The translations under genes were made by a program, and so were the position numbers. Below the pieces are notes generated by a model. It was not told where the DNA came from. It saw nothing but the letters and a program-made list of their open reading frames with translations, and did no database searches. Positions 44,767 to 54,780 of a stretch of DNA of 64,000 bases are shown in pieces; within the stretch, counting starts at the first letter, position 1; every line of letters begins with the position of its first letter. This stretch comes from Rubrobacter marinus (GTDB lineage Bacteria; Actinomycetota; Rubrobacteria; Rubrobacterales; Rubrobacteraceae). The stretch lies in the NCBI RefSeq assembly GCF_011492965.1, contig NZ_CP045121.1, forward strand, positions 1,984,001 to 2,048,000. The letters run 5' to 3'.

Positions 44767-46093
44767 CGACGCTCGTCTACGGCCTCGGGGAGTCCGGCCT
44801 CGCCGCCGCGCGCGCCCTCGCCGAGCGCGGTACGGACGTCGTAGCCGCCGACTCCAACGACTCCGAGGCGCTGCGCCGCTCGGCCGGGTCCCTCGACGTA
44901 GAGACGCGCCTCGGGGCGGGTCCGGAGATCCTCGGGGAGGGCTTCGACCGGGTCGTCGCGAGCCCCGGCATCCGCCCCGGCGACGCCCTGCTCGCGGCGG
45001 CGGAGGGGCACGGCGTCCCGATCTCCTCCGAGGTCGCCCTGGGGCTGGAGCTGCTCGGGAGGGAGGCCCCGGACCTCAAGGTCGCGGCCGTCACCGGGAC
45101 GAACGGCAAGACGACGGTAGTGGACATGATCGGGCATTGCCTGACGGCCTCCGGGGTCCCGCACGCCGTTGCGGGCAACTCCTGGCGCGCCCTCACCGGC
45201 TGCCTGGAGGAGGTCCGCGAGGCCGGCACGCTCGTCCTGGAGGTCTCGTCCTTCGGGCTCCACTACCTCGAGAACCCCGGCTTCGACGTGGCGGCGCTCC
45301 TGAACGTCCGCCCCGACCACCTGAACTGGCACGCCTCCTTCGAGGAGTACGTCGCGGATAAGCTGCGGATCTTCGACGGACAGGGCTCGGAGGACCTCGC
45401 GCTCGTGAGCGCGGGGGACGAGGTGGGCCGGCGCGCGGCCAAGAACCTCGCCGCCGAGACCGTCGTCGTAGGGGAGGGGGAGACGCGGGTGGATGGGGAG
45501 ACCCTCCTGCTCGGGGGCGGCCCCTCGTCGAGGCGTCGGAGCTGCCGTTCGCGGGGGGGCACAACCGGGAGAACGCCCTCTTCGCGGCCCTGGCGGCGGA
45601 GAGACTCGGGGCGTCGACGGAGGGCATCCGTACAGGGCTCACCGGCTACGGGCTCAAGCCGCACAGGATGGAGGTCGTCGGGGAGAGCGGGGGCGTCGTC
45701 TGGGTCGACGACTCCAAGGCGACGAACCCGGCGGCAACTGCGGCGGCGCTCGCGGGGATCGAGGGCCCGGCCGTGCTTCTCCTCGGCGGCTCGGAGAAGG
45801 GAACGGATTTCTCCGAGGTGCTGCCCCACCTCGGGCGGTGCCGCGCGGTCCTCTGCCAGGGGGAGGCGGGTCCGCGGCTCGCCCGGTTCCTCGGGGAGGC
45901 CGGGGTGGACGCGGAGGTTCGCTTGCTGCCGGACCTGCGCTCGGCGGTCGAGGGGGCGCGCGAGATGGCCCATCCGGGCGACGTGGTGCTGCTCTCGCCC
46001 GGGTGCGCGAGCTTCGACCAGTTCTCCGGCTACGCGGAGAGGGGGGAGGTCTTTGCGCGGCTCTCGGCCGTTCGGGACGGGGCGCGGCGGTGA
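44763..46093 (+). CDS. murD: UDP-N-acetylmuramoylalanine--D-glutamate ligase (one frameshift)
   Basis: MurD adds D-Glu to UDP-MurNAc-Ala. The N-terminal Rossmann part is TLVYGLGESGLAAARAL, GTNGKTT is at 112-118, NVRPDHLNWHASFEEYV and later GGVVWVDDSKATNPAATAAAL and LLLGGSEKGTDFSEVL are family blocks. One C is lost at 45521-45524; repair yields PLVEASELPFAGGHNRENAL and a product of about 443 residues. As read, the frame runs into an Arg-rich shadow. ATG start overlapping mraY; the stop overlaps ftsW as GTGA. Confidence 0.95.
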
Positions 46094-47253
46094 CGTCGCT
46101 CCGGACGAACCTGTTCGTCGTGGCGCTCGCCCTCGCGTTTCTCGGGAACGTAATGGTCTACTCCGCGACCTCGGCCGAGGGGGGCGCCGAGTACGGGGCC
46201 TACTCCCTCGCGACGCGGTTCGCGCACCTGGGGATCGGGATCATCGCCTTCTTCGTGACGAGGGGGATCCGCTACACGGCGTGGCGCAGGATAGCGGCGC
46301 CGCTCTACGCGGGCGTGTTCCTGAGCCTCGTCCTCGTGCTCTTCGTGGGGCGCGAGATCAGCGGGGCCAGGAGGTGGATCGACGTGGGCCCCCTCCAGGT
46401 CCAGCCGGCGGAGTTCGCGAAGCTTGCGGCCGTGGTGCTGCTCGCGTCGGTGGTCTCGCGGGCCCGACCGGGCTCGGGGCTGCCGTGGAGGGCGATCGGG
46501 GCGGTCGGGGTCCTGTTCGCGCTCGTCCTCGTCGAGCCGGACTTCGGGACGTCGGTCGTGATCTCGGCGGGGGCGGCGGGCGTGCTCTGGGCCTCCGAGT
46601 CGAAGACGCGGGACCTCCTGCTCGCCGGGAGCGGGGCGCTGGTGCTGCTCGTCGGGGCGATGCTCGCGGCGCCGTACAGGAGGGAGAGGTTCCTGACCTT
46701 TCTGGACCCCTTGAGCGTCTGCGACGGGTCGGGGTACCAGATCTGCCAGTCCATGAACGCGATCCGGGAGGGGAGCTACCTCGGGGCCGGGCCCGGGGCC
46801 GGGGGCGTCCCCGTCCCCGAGATGCACACCGACATGATCTTCGCCCTCGTCGGCGAGGAGCTCGGGCTGCTCGGGATGTTCGCGGTGATCGGGGCCTTCG
46901 GCTTCTTCGTGGTCTCGGCGTACCTTATCGCCCTGAACGCCCCGACGGTGCTGGGCCGGTGCCTGGCGGCGGGCCTCGCGACGATGTTCGCCGTGCAGGT
47001 CGTCTTCAACATCGGCGCCACCATGAGCGTCGTCCCCCTGGCCGGGATGACGCTCCCGTTCGTAAGCTACGGCGGTTCCAGCGTCCTCGTCTGCTTTGCG
47101 GCGGTGGGGATCCTGTACCGCATATCGGAGGACAGTGAGGTTGCGAGAGTGGCGAGACGCGCCCCGAGCGGGGAGCGGCGCGGGAGCGCGCATCCTGATC
47201 GCCGGCGGAGGGACGGGGGGACACGCGATCCCCGCGCTGTGCGTGGCGGATAG
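46090..47253 (+). CDS. ftsW: SEDS glycosyltransferase FtsW (C-terminus uncertain)
   Basis: FtsW polymerises septal glycan with FtsI. From the GTG at 46090 come about ten membrane helices with ARRWIDVGPLQVQPAEFAKL, EPDFGTSVV, GLG-region equivalent GAGPGAGGVPVPE followed by HTDMIFALVGEELGLLG, and the signature MTLPFVSYGGSS. The protein should end soon after GILYRISEDSE. The open frame continues to 47253, 119 bases into murG, coding Arg-rich sequence with no SEDS match. A lost base late in ftsW would end it at TGA 47136-47138, giving a GTGA overlap with murG. I cannot locate such a base. Confidence 0.92.
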   Translation: MTSLRTNLFVVALALAFLGNVMVYSATSAEGGAEYGAYSLATRFAHLGIGIIAFFVTRGIRYTAWRRIAAPLYAGVFLSLVLVLFVGREISGARRWIDVGPLQVQPAEFAKLAAVVLLASVVSRARPGSGLPWRAIGAVGVLFALVLVEPDFGTSVVISAGAAGVLWASESKTRDLLLAGSGALVLLVGAMLAAPYRRERFLTFLDPLSVCDGSGYQICQSMNAIREGSYLGAGPGAGGVPVPEMHTDMIFALVGEELGLLGMFAVIGAFGFFVVSAYLIALNAPTVLGRCLAAGLATMFAVQVVFNIGATMSVVPLAGMTLPFVSYGGSSVLVCFAAVGILYRISEDSEVARVARRAPSGERRGSAHPDRRRRDGGTRDPRAVRGG

Positions 47254-48256
47254 CCTGCGCGAGAGGGCGGCCGACGTCGCCTTTATCGGCTCCGAGTCGG
47301 GCATCGAGGCCGACCTCGTGCCCGAGAAGGGCTTCGAGCTGCACGCCCTCCCCCTCGCCGGCTTCGCCGGGGGCCCCGTCGCCCGCGCCCGGGCCGGCCT
47401 CCTCTTCGCGCGGGCGGTCTCCCGCTGTCGCGACATCCTCGAGCGCTTCCGTCCCGGCGCCGTCCTCGGCGTCGGCGGCTACGCGAGCGCCCCGGCGGTC
47501 CTCGCGGCCCGAGCCCTCGGCATCCCGACCTTTCTACACGAGCAGAACTCCGTCCCCGGCAGGGTGAACAGGCTCGCCTCGCGCTTCACCGAAGAGGTGC
47601 TCGTGACCTTCCCGAAGGCGGAGAAGGCCCTGAGGCGCGCCGTCCCCGTCGGGATGCCGACCCGCGCGGAGTTTTTCGGGGCTTCGCGGGAGGAGGGGCT
47701 CGCCCGGCTCGGGGTCGAGCCGCCGGTCGTCCTGCTCTTCGGCGGGAGCGGCGGCGCGCTGAAGCTCAACCTGGCCGCGGCCGAGGCCTTCGGAGGGGGG
47801 GAGACGCCGTACTCGGTCGTCCAGATCTCCGGCCGCCGCGACTTCGCCCGCCTCTCCACGGAGAACCCGCGCCACAAGATCATCGCCTACGACGACGAGC
47901 TCTGGCACGCGGTCGCGGCGTCGAGCGTCGTGGTGATGCGGGCCGGAGCAGGCTCGCTCTTCGACACCGCCGCGGTGGGGCGGGCCTCGATCCTGGTCCC
48001 CTACCCCTACGCGACGGGCGACCACCAGCTCCACAACGCCCGCTACTTCACCGAAGGGGGCGCGGCCGAGCTCATGCTCGACGGCGAGGTGGAGGCCGGG
48101 ACCCTTCGCGATCGGGTCGAAGGGCTACTAGACGACGAGAATCGACGAGAGGGGCTCGCGCGGAACATGCGCGCCCTCTCCACCCCGCGCGCCGCGGACG
48201 AGGTAGCCGACAGGCTCCTCTCCGCCGCGACCGCGACGAACGGAGGAACGCGATGA
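47135..48256 (+). CDS. murG: UDP-GlcNAc--lipid I N-acetylglucosaminyltransferase
   Basis: MurG adds GlcNAc to lipid I to make lipid II on the inner face of the membrane. The 373 residues from GTG 47135 include ILIAGGGTGGHAIPAL near the start, VLGVGGYASAPAV, TFLHEQNSVPGRVN, LLFGGSGGALKLN and the donor site MRAGAGSLFDTAAVGRASILVPYPYAT. The usual Ser after the first Gly-rich loop of the donor site and other residues are conserved enough for activity. The stop overlaps murC as ATGA. The gene is intact. Confidence 0.95.
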   Translation: MRLREWRDAPRAGSGAGARILIAGGGTGGHAIPALCVADSLRERAADVAFIGSESGIEADLVPEKGFELHALPLAGFAGGPVARARAGLLFARAVSRCRDILERFRPGAVLGVGGYASAPAVLAARALGIPTFLHEQNSVPGRVNRLASRFTEEVLVTFPKAEKALRRAVPVGMPTRAEFFGASREEGLARLGVEPPVVLLFGGSGGALKLNLAAAEAFGGGETPYSVVQISGRRDFARLSTENPRHKIIAYDDELWHAVAASSVVVMRAGAGSLFDTAAVGRASILVPYPYATGDHQLHNARYFTEGGAAELMLDGEVEAGTLRDRVEGLLDDENRREGLARNMRALSTPRAADEVADRLLSAATATNGGTR

Positions 48257-49604
48257 AGATACACATGATCGGGATAGGCGGCGCCGGGATGAGCGGCATC
48301 GCGGAGGTCCTGCACGGCGCGGGCCACCGCGTCACCGGCTCCGACCTCAAGGAGTCGCCCTACACGAGGAGGCTCGCCGAGGCCGGGGTGCAGGTCTACA
48401 TCGGGCACGCCGCCGGGCAGGTCGGCGACGCGGAGGAGGTGGTCATCTCGACGGCCATCCCCTCCACGAACCCCGAGCTCCTCGAGGCGCGGCGGCGCTC
48501 GATCCCGGTGGTCCCCGCGCGGGCGCCCTGGCCCGCATCCTCTCCGGCGGCCGGAGCGTCGCCGTCGCGGGCACCCACGGCAAGACCACGACCACGAGCA
48601 TGACGACCCACGCCCTCAGGGCCGGGGGCGAAAACCCGACGGCGCTTATCGGGGGCGAGCTGAACGACATCGGCAGCAACGTGGTCCTGAGCTCCTCCGA
48701 CCTCTTCGTCGCCGAGGCCGACGAGTCGGACCGCTCACTCCTCCACCTCGACCCCCTCGCCGCCGTCGTCACCAACGTCGAGTTCGACCACCCGGACTTT
48801 TACTCCTCCCTGGAGGACGTTATGGAGACCTTCGAGAAGTTCGTCCGGAAGCTGCCGGCCGAAGGTCACCTCGTCACCTGCGCCGACGACGCGAACTGCA
48901 TGGAGCTCGCGGCCCTCGCCCCCTGTCCCGTGACGACCTACGGCATAGGGGCGGGGGATCTACGAGCCGAGCCGGTCTCCTCCAACTCCTACGTCCTGTA
49001 CGAGGACGGCGAGGAGCGGGGCCTCGTCGAGCTCGGGGTGCACGGGCGCCACAACATGCTCAACTCGCTCGCGGCGGCCGGCATAGCGCGCTGGCTCGGC
49101 CACGACGCCCACGCCGCCGCGCGAAGCCTCGGGGACTTCGGCGGCGTCCGCCGGCGTTTCCAGCTCAAGGGGATCAAGGACGGCATCCGCGTCGTGGACG
49201 ACTACGCCCACCACCCGACGGAGCTCTCCGCTACCCTCGAGGTCGCCCGGGCGACCTCCTCCCCCGAGGGCCGGGTGGTCGCCGTCTTCCAGCCGCACCG
49301 CTACTCGCGCACGCGCACCCTCTACCGGGAGTTCGGGGAGGCCCTCACCGCCGCGGACGCCGTCCTCGTCACCGAGGTCTACGGCGCCGGCGAGATGCCC
49401 CAGCCCGGGGTGAGCGGGAAGCTGATCGTGGACGCCGTCTGCGAGAGCCGCACGCCCGAGCGCCCGGACGTCTACTACGTCCCCGACGGCCACGACATCG
49501 CGACCGTGCTGCGGTCCATCTCCCACCCCGACGACACCGTCCTGACGATGGGCGCCGGCGACATCTCGCGGGCCGGCGACGAGTTTCTGGCCGCCCTCGG
49601 CTAG
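48253..49604 (+). CDS. murC: UDP-N-acetylmuramate--L-alanine ligase (one frameshift)
   Basis: MurC adds the first L-Ala to UDP-MurNAc. The start MKIHMIGIGGAGMSGIAEVLH is diagnostic. One C is lost at 48513-48516; repair restores the P-loop AGTHGKTTTTSM, without which the enzyme would be dead. Downstream are AEADESDRS, NVEFDHPDFY, DDYAHHPTELSATL and FQPHRYSRTR. About 450 residues when repaired. Followed by ftsQ. The murG-murC-ftsQ-ftsA-ftsZ order is standard. Confidence 0.95.
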
Positions 49605-49635
49605 GGACGAGGAACGCGCGTGAAGGAGACCACCC

Positions 49636-50307
49636 CTGCGTAGGCTGCTCACAGCCCTGACGGTCTCGACCGTCGTCGCGGCCGTTACCGCGCTCGCCGC
49701 CTTCTTCGGGGCCTACCTCCTCTTCCCCGTCACCGGGGTCGAGGTCGAGGGGGCCCGGATGTTCCCCGAGAGGGAGGCCTGGGCCGCGGTCCCCGACCGC
49801 GCCAGCCTCCTCACCCTCGACGAGGAGAGACTGGAGCGAAGGGTGGAGTCTAACCCTTGGGTGAAGGGTGCCGAGGTGCTGAAAAATCAGGGTTCCGGTA
49901 TAGTTGTGGTCGAGGTTGAGGAGCGCGACGCCGTTCTCAGCGGAGATCTGGGCCGGGAGAGCGGGGTGTGGGCCGTGGACGGGACGAGGCTCCCGGGCTC
50001 GGGGGGCGCGCCTCAAGCGGGTCGGGCTCGACGAGGGGCGGCTGGAGGAGATCTTGGGCATCGGCGAGGCGTTGGAGGAGAACGGGGTGCGCCTCGACTC
50101 GGTCGACGGGGTGGGAGCGGGGGCATAGAGGCCACCGTGGAGGGGCGCCGCGTCGTCTTCGGGGGGACGTCGGGACGGACAGGTCCGCGCCCTCGAGGGG
50201 ATCATGAAGGAGCACCCCGAGGCCCCGTACTTCGACCTCCGCTCCCGGAGAGGGTCGTGGTCGGCGCGGCGGAGCCCGACGTCACCCCCGACGGGGCGAA
50301 CGGGTAG
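49636..50307 (+). CDS. ftsQ: FtsQ/DivIB-like division protein (about five frameshifts, CTG start predicted)
   Basis: FtsQ is a bitopic scaffold of the divisome. The frame LRRLLTALTVSTVVAAVT is a transmembrane helix, followed by the POTRA segment FPVTGVEVEGARMFPE and NPWVKGAEVLKN. The frame then breaks about five times: two bases lost near 50006-50010, and one each near 50119-50123, 50160-50166, 50178 and 50244-50246. Reading across them recovers RLKRVGLDEGRLEEILG, MKEHPEAPYFDLR and ERVVVGAAEPDVTPDG. No ATG, GTG or TTG opens the right frame; CTG at 49636, six bases after AAGGAGA, is the best start. About 225 residues. The most damaged gene in the window. Confidence 0.82.
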   Translation: MRRLLTALTVSTVVAAVTALAAFFGAYLLFPVTGVEVEGARMFPEREAWAAVPDRASLLTLDEERLERRVESNPWVKGAEVLKNQGSGIVVVEVEERDAVLSGDLGRESGVWAVDGTRLPGSGGAPQAGRARRGAAGGDLGHRRGVGGERGAPRLGRRGGSGGIEATVEGRRVVFGGTSGRTGPRPRGDHEGAPRGPVLRPPLPERVVVGAAEPDVTPDGANG

Positions 50308-50314
50308 CAGGGGC

Positions 50315-51525
50315 ATGTCGAAGCTCGTCTACGGGTTGGACGTCGGCACGACCAAGATCGTGGCGATCGCCGGTCGGGTCGACGGCCGCCGCCCGGTCGA
50401 GATCCTCGCGATGGGCGAGGCCCCGAGCTACGGCCTCCGGCGCGGGGTCGTCGTCGACCGGGAGTCCGCGACCGAGTCCATCGCCGAGGCGGTAGAGGCG
50501 TGCGGCGGCGGGTCCTTGCGCGGCGGGCCGGTGAGCGTGGGGATCGCCGGCAGCCACATACGCTCCCTGAACACGGAGGTCACGCTCCTCAACCGGAGCC
50601 GGAACCGCCTCGTCACGGAGAGGTTCGTGCGCAGGCTCCACGCCGAGGCGCGGGGGACGAGCGCCGGCGAGGAAGAGGAGGTCTTGCACGTCGTCCCGCG
50701 CTCCTTCGTCCTCGACGGCACCGAGGGGGTCAGGCAGCCGGTCGGCCTCGCGGCGCGGCGGGTGACGATGCGGGGCCACGTCGTGACCGGCGCGATCTCC
50801 AGCATCCAGAACCTGCTCGGCGCGGTCGAGGACTGCGGGGTGAGGGTCGCGCGCGTGGTCCTCGAACCGCTCGCCTCCAGCGAGGCGTGCCTCACCCCGG
50901 ACGACAGGCAGATGGGCGTAGCCCTCCTCGACGTCGGCGGCGGCACGACCGACATCGCGGCGTTCGTGCGCGGCGCCCTCACCCACACCGCCGTCGTCCC
51001 GATAGGGGGGAGAGCTTCTCGTCCGACGTCGCCTACGGGCTGAAGCTGCCGTTCGAGGACGCCGAGAGGCTCAAGGTTCGCTACGGGAACGTGCTCTCGA
51101 GGAACGTCGACGACGTCGCCCCCGTCCTCCTCGACGACCGCCACTACAGCGCCAAGTTTATAAGCCAGATCCTGGAGTACCGGGCCCGCGAGGTGCTCGA
51201 GTTCGCCCGCGATTCCCTGGACGATGCTCGCCTCCTGAACGCGCTGCCCGGCGGCGTCGTGCTCACCGGCGGGGGCTCACAGCTCGAGGGCTTCGGGCAG
51301 CTCGCCGAGGAGATCCTGGGGACGCGCGCCGGGTTCGCCGTACCCCGTCGCATCAAGGGCGACGTTAAGCCTGTATTGAAGCCTCAGTATTCGACGGCTG
51401 TAGGTCTGCTATACTTCGCCGCGAAAAACGATGACCTTCGACCGAAGAGTAAAGGTGCGGGGGCTTTCGATTTTGGTAGCATAGTGGCCGCGGTCAAGGG
51501 GTGGTTCCGGGCTCTGCCCGGTTAG
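50315..51525 (+). CDS. ftsA: Cell division protein FtsA (one frameshift)
   Basis: FtsA is the actin-like protein that anchors FtsZ to the membrane. [19 protein letters not shown] is phosphate loop 1, [19 protein letters not shown] phosphate loop 2, and [15 protein letters not shown] the adenosine loop. The C-terminal [16 protein letters not shown] is an amphipathic membrane-targeting helix. One G is lost at 51005-51010; repair gives [20 protein letters not shown]. About 403 residues when repaired. Many actinobacteria lack ftsA, so its presence fits a deep branch. ATG start after GCAGGGG. Confidence 0.95.
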
Positions 51526-51575
51526 GGACCGGGAGACCAGGGTTAAAGCGCAGGCGACGGAGGGCTGGGAAGGTA

Positions 51576-52646
51576 ATGTTGGAGTCGGGGACTAACTATC
51601 TGGCGGTGATTAAAGTCGTAGGGATCGGCGGGGGGGGAACCAACGCCGTGAACCGCATGATCAACTCCGGTCTGACCGGGGTCGAGTTCATCGCCGTGAA
51701 CACTGACGCTCAGGCGTTGCAGATGTGCGACGCGGACATGAAGATCCACATCGGCGAGAAGCTGACGCGGGGCCTCGGCGCGGGCGCCGACCCCAAGATC
51801 GGCATGGAGGCCGCCGAGGAGAGCAAGCAGGAGATCGAGGAGGCCCTGCGCGGGGCCGACATGGTCTTCGTGACCGCCGGCAAGGGCGGCGGCACCGGCA
51901 CGGGGGCCGCCCCCGTGGTGGCGAAGCTGGCCCGCGAGCAGGGGGCGCTGACGGTCGGCGTCGTGACGCGGCCGTTCACCTTCGAGGGCCGGCGGCGCTC
52001 GACGTACGCCGAGGAGGGCATCAAGCGCCTCAAGGAGAACGTCGACTCCCTGATCATCATCCCGAACGACAGGCTCCTGCAGGTCGCCGAGAAGCGGACC
52101 AGCATGATGGACGCCTTCAAGATGGCCGACGACGTGCTGAGGAAGGGCGTTCAGGGGATCACGGACCTCATCACGGTGCCCGGCCTCATCAACCTCGACT
52201 TCGCGGACGTCCGCACGATCATGCAGAACTCGGGCTCCGCGCTGATGGGCATCGGCGAGTCGAGCAGCGAGGCGAGGGGGGCCGAGGCGGCGAAGACCGC
52301 GATCAGCAGCCCGCTTCTAGAAGCCAGCATCGAGGGCGCTACCGGGATCATCCTGAACATCACCGGCGGCACGGACCTCGGGCTCTTCGAGGTCAACGAG
52401 GCCGCCGAGATCGTGCACAACGCCGCGCACCAGGACGCGAACCTGATCTTCGGGGCGGTGGTCGACGAGACCTACGGCGAGCGCGTGAGCGTGACGGTGA
52501 TCGCCACCGGCTTCGACCAGCGCCTCGTCACCCGGCGTCGCGAGGAGCAGGTGATAGAGAGCCCCCGCGACCGTGAGGAGGCGCCGCCCGCCGACAGGGA
52601 CAGCGGCGACGTTCTCGACATCCCGGCCTTCCTCCGCCGCCGCTAG
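51576..52646 (+). CDS. ftsZ: Cell division protein FtsZ
   Basis: FtsZ is the tubulin homologue that forms the division ring. The 356-residue product shows [13 protein letters not shown], the GTP signature GGGTGTG at 104-110, the T7 loop in [13 protein letters not shown], and the C-terminal binding peptide [12 protein letters not shown] that contacts FtsA and SepF. The linker before that peptide is short, about 25 residues. The ATG at 51576 follows GGGAAGG. The gene is intact. ftsA is 50 bases upstream and pgeF 21 bases downstream. Confidence 0.98.
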   Translation: MLESGTNYLAVIKVVGIGGGGTNAVNRMINSGLTGVEFIAVNTDAQALQMCDADMKIHIGEKLTRGLGAGADPKIGMEAAEESKQEIEEALRGADMVFVTAGKGGGTGTGAAPVVAKLAREQGALTVGVVTRPFTFEGRRRSTYAEEGIKRLKENVDSLIIIPNDRLLQVAEKRTSMMDAFKMADDVLRKGVQGITDLITVPGLINLDFADVRTIMQNSGSALMGIGESSSEARGAEAAKTAISSPLLEASIEGATGIILNITGGTDLGLFEVNEAAEIVHNAAHQDANLIFGAVVDETYGERVSVTVIATGFDQRLVTRRREEQVIESPRDREEAPPADRDSGDVLDIPAFLRRR

Positions 52647-52667
52647 GCGGCCTGGCCGGGTTAGCCT

Positions 52668-53438
52668 TTGCAGACCGCACCCTGGATTGAGCGCGCCGCC
52701 GATGCCCCGGGCGGCGCGCCTTACGTTACCCCAGAGCCCTCGCCAGCGGGCGCCAGAATCTGGTTTTTTACCCGCAAGGGCGGCGTCTCCGAGCCGCCCT
52801 ACGACTCGTTGAACGTCTCGACCCTGGTCGGCGACGAGCGCTCCGCCGTCGAAGAGAACCTCTCGCGCATAAGGGCCTCGATGTCGGGCCGGTCCTCCGC
52901 CTGGGTGCGGCAGGTAGCCGGCGACGGGGTGGTGCGCGTGGAGGAGGGCCGGTTCGGGGGCGAGGGCGACGCGCTCGTGACCGGGTCCGCGGGCTTCTCG
53001 CTCGCCGTCGCGATCGCGGACTGCGTGCCCGTGGCCCTCGTCGGGGACGGGGTCGTGGGGATGGTCCACTCGGGATGGCGGGGGACGCTCAAGGGGATCT
53101 CGGGCAAGGCAGCGAAGGAGATGGGCGACCCCTCGGTCGTCCGGGCGTATATAGGGCCCGGCATCCGCCGGTGCTGCTACGAGGTCTCGGAGGAGGTCGC
53201 CGGTCGCTTCGCGGACAGGTTCGGCCGGGGGGTGGTAGACGGGCGGATGCTCTCGCTGGCGGCCTCGATCGAGACCGACCTTCGCGAGGCCGGCGTCGCG
53301 GAGGTGCACGACCTCGGGCTGTGTACCGGTTGCCGCACCGACCTCTTCTACTCGCACCGCAAGGAGGGACCGAAGACGGGGCGCAACCTCGCGGCGGTGG
53401 CGCTGGAACCCGGGGGCCACGGGGGAGGCGCGCGTTAG
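52668..53438 (+). CDS. pgeF: PgeF/YfiH-type purine nucleoside phosphorylase (laccase-domain protein)
   Basis: This family (YfiH, human LACC1) acts on purine nucleosides, and in E. coli PgeF corrects wrong residues in peptidoglycan precursors. The 256 residues show FFTRKGGVSEPPYDSLN, AIADCVPVALV, VHSGWRGTLKGI, IGPGIRRCCYEVSEEV and CTGCRTDLFYSHRKEG, which hold the conserved Cys/His metal site. TTG start. ftsZ-pgeF-yggS-sepF is a common order in Gram-positive bacteria. The gene is intact. Confidence 0.93.
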   Translation: MQTAPWIERAADAPGGAPYVTPEPSPAGARIWFFTRKGGVSEPPYDSLNVSTLVGDERSAVEENLSRIRASMSGRSSAWVRQVAGDGVVRVEEGRFGGEGDALVTGSAGFSLAVAIADCVPVALVGDGVVGMVHSGWRGTLKGISGKAAKEMGDPSVVRAYIGPGIRRCCYEVSEEVAGRFADRFGRGVVDGRMLSLAASIETDLREAGVAEVHDLGLCTGCRTDLFYSHRKEGPKTGRNLAAVALEPGGHGGGAR

Positions 53439-53439
53439 C

Positions 53440-54141
53440 TTGCAGGCGACGGAGCCCATACGGGAGCGCGTGGAGGAGGTGCGCGGGAGGATCGCGGAGG
53501 CCGCCGTCGAGGGCGGCCGGCGGCCGGAGGACGTGCGGTTTCTCGTCGCCAGCAAGTACTACGAGCCCGAGCAGATCGGCGCGCTCGCGGACGCCGGGAT
53601 CGGGCTTCTCGGGGAGAACAAGACCGACGACCTCGTCCGCAAGCAGGAGATGTTCCCCGACGCCTTCGAGTGGCACTTTATCGGCCACCTCCAGCGCCGC
53701 AAGGCGAAGGAGGCCGTGGGCAGGGTGAAGCTCATTCACTCCGTCGATTCGGTGAGGCTGGTCCAAGAGCTAGCGAAGAGGGCGCCGGAGGGGGGGATCG
53801 AGGTGCTCGTGCAGGTCAACGTCAGCGGCGAGGAGGCCAAGTACGGGGTGCCCGAAGGGGAGGTCGAGCCCTTGCTCGAAGCGGCGGCCGGGACCGGCGG
53901 AGCGGTGCGCGTGCGGGGCTTCTCCACGCTCGCGCCGCTGGTTGCGGACCCCGAGGATGTACGCTATGTTTTCGCAAAACTGAGGGCGATACGTGATAGG
54001 CTGGGGGCTGGTTGGGCCCCCGACTTCGACCTTTCGGAACTTTCCATGGGTATGAGCAACGACTATGCTGTCGCCGTCAAAGAAGGGGCCACTATTGTGA
54101 GGATCGGGCGGGCCCTCATCGAGGAAGCCCGGGTTCGGTGA
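53440..54141 (+). CDS. YggS/PLPBP family pyridoxal phosphate-binding protein
   Basis: YggS-type proteins bind pyridoxal phosphate and tune vitamin B6 and amino-acid balance, with no known catalytic activity. The 233 residues fold as an alanine-racemase-like barrel. The PLP lysine is in FLVASKYYEPEQI, followed by GLLGENKTDDLVRKQ, WHFIGHLQRRKAK and SELSMGMSNDYAVAVKEGATIVRIG. GENK replaces the more usual GENR. TTG start one base after pgeF. It sits before sepF as in many Gram-positive bacteria. Confidence 0.93.
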   Translation: MQATEPIRERVEEVRGRIAEAAVEGGRRPEDVRFLVASKYYEPEQIGALADAGIGLLGENKTDDLVRKQEMFPDAFEWHFIGHLQRRKAKEAVGRVKLIHSVDSVRLVQELAKRAPEGGIEVLVQVNVSGEEAKYGVPEGEVEPLLEAAAGTGGAVRVRGFSTLAPLVADPEDVRYVFAKLRAIRDRLGAGWAPDFDLSELSMGMSNDYAVAVKEGATIVRIGRALIEEARVR

Positions 54142-54159
54142 GGCCCGTGAGGAGGTCGG

Positions 54160-54774
54160 ATGGGAGTTAGGGATCAACTCGAGCGCGTCGCCGCGTGGTT
54201 CGGTTTCGGCGTGGACGAGGATGATTACTACGAGGAGGAAGAAGAGGAGGGTCGCCGTTACGCCTCCAAGGGCCGTTACGGCAGCGAGCCTCAACAGCCG
54301 AGCGAGCCGAGCCCGGCGGTGCGCCGCCTGGGACGCGCGGAGCGCTCCTCGGCGTTCGGCACCTCCCTGGGCGATCTCTTCGGCAGCGAGAACTCGCAGG
54401 GGCGCGAGCGCGGCGCCTCCGGCGGCGGCTACAGCGCGGCGCCGCAGAACAACTCGGGACACCTCAGGGCCGTCCCGGACAACAGGGTGGCGCCCTCGAC
54501 GAGGGTCAGCGTGATCGACCCGACCAACTTCAACGACGCGCAGGCCCTGGCCGACCGCTTCAAGCGCCAGCAGCCCGTGATCCTGAACCTCCAGCACGCC
54601 GACGGCGAGCTCTCGCGGCGGATGGTGGACTTCTGCTCGGGGCTGACGTACGCGCTCGACGGCCAGATACAGACCGTCGCCAACCGCGTCTTCCTGCTCA
54701 CGCCGCGGAACGTCGAGGTCTCGGCCGAGGAGCGCAAGCGGCTCGCCGAGCGCGCGTTCTTCAACCAGCTCTAG
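54160..54774 (+). CDS. sepF: Cell division protein SepF
   Basis: SepF binds FtsZ and membranes and bundles Z-ring filaments, an alternative to FtsA. The 204 residues have an N-terminal amphipathic membrane helix (DQLERVAAWFGFG), a long acidic then Ser/Gly-rich linker (about 20-115), and the C-terminal core VIDPTNFNDAQALADRFKRQQPVILNL, then SRRMVDFCSGLTYALDGQIQ and VFLLTPRNVEVS. ATG after GAGGAGG. Both ftsA and sepF are encoded here. Confidence 0.96.
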   Translation: MGVRDQLERVAAWFGFGVDEDDYYEEEEEEGRRYASKGRYGSEPQQPSEPSPAVRRLGRAERSSAFGTSLGDLFGSENSQGRERGASGGGYSAAPQNNSGHLRAVPDNRVAPSTRVSVIDPTNFNDAQALADRFKRQQPVILNLQHADGELSRRMVDFCSGLTYALDGQIQTVANRVFLLTPRNVEVSAEERKRLAERAFFNQL

Positions 54775-54780
54775 TCTCGG

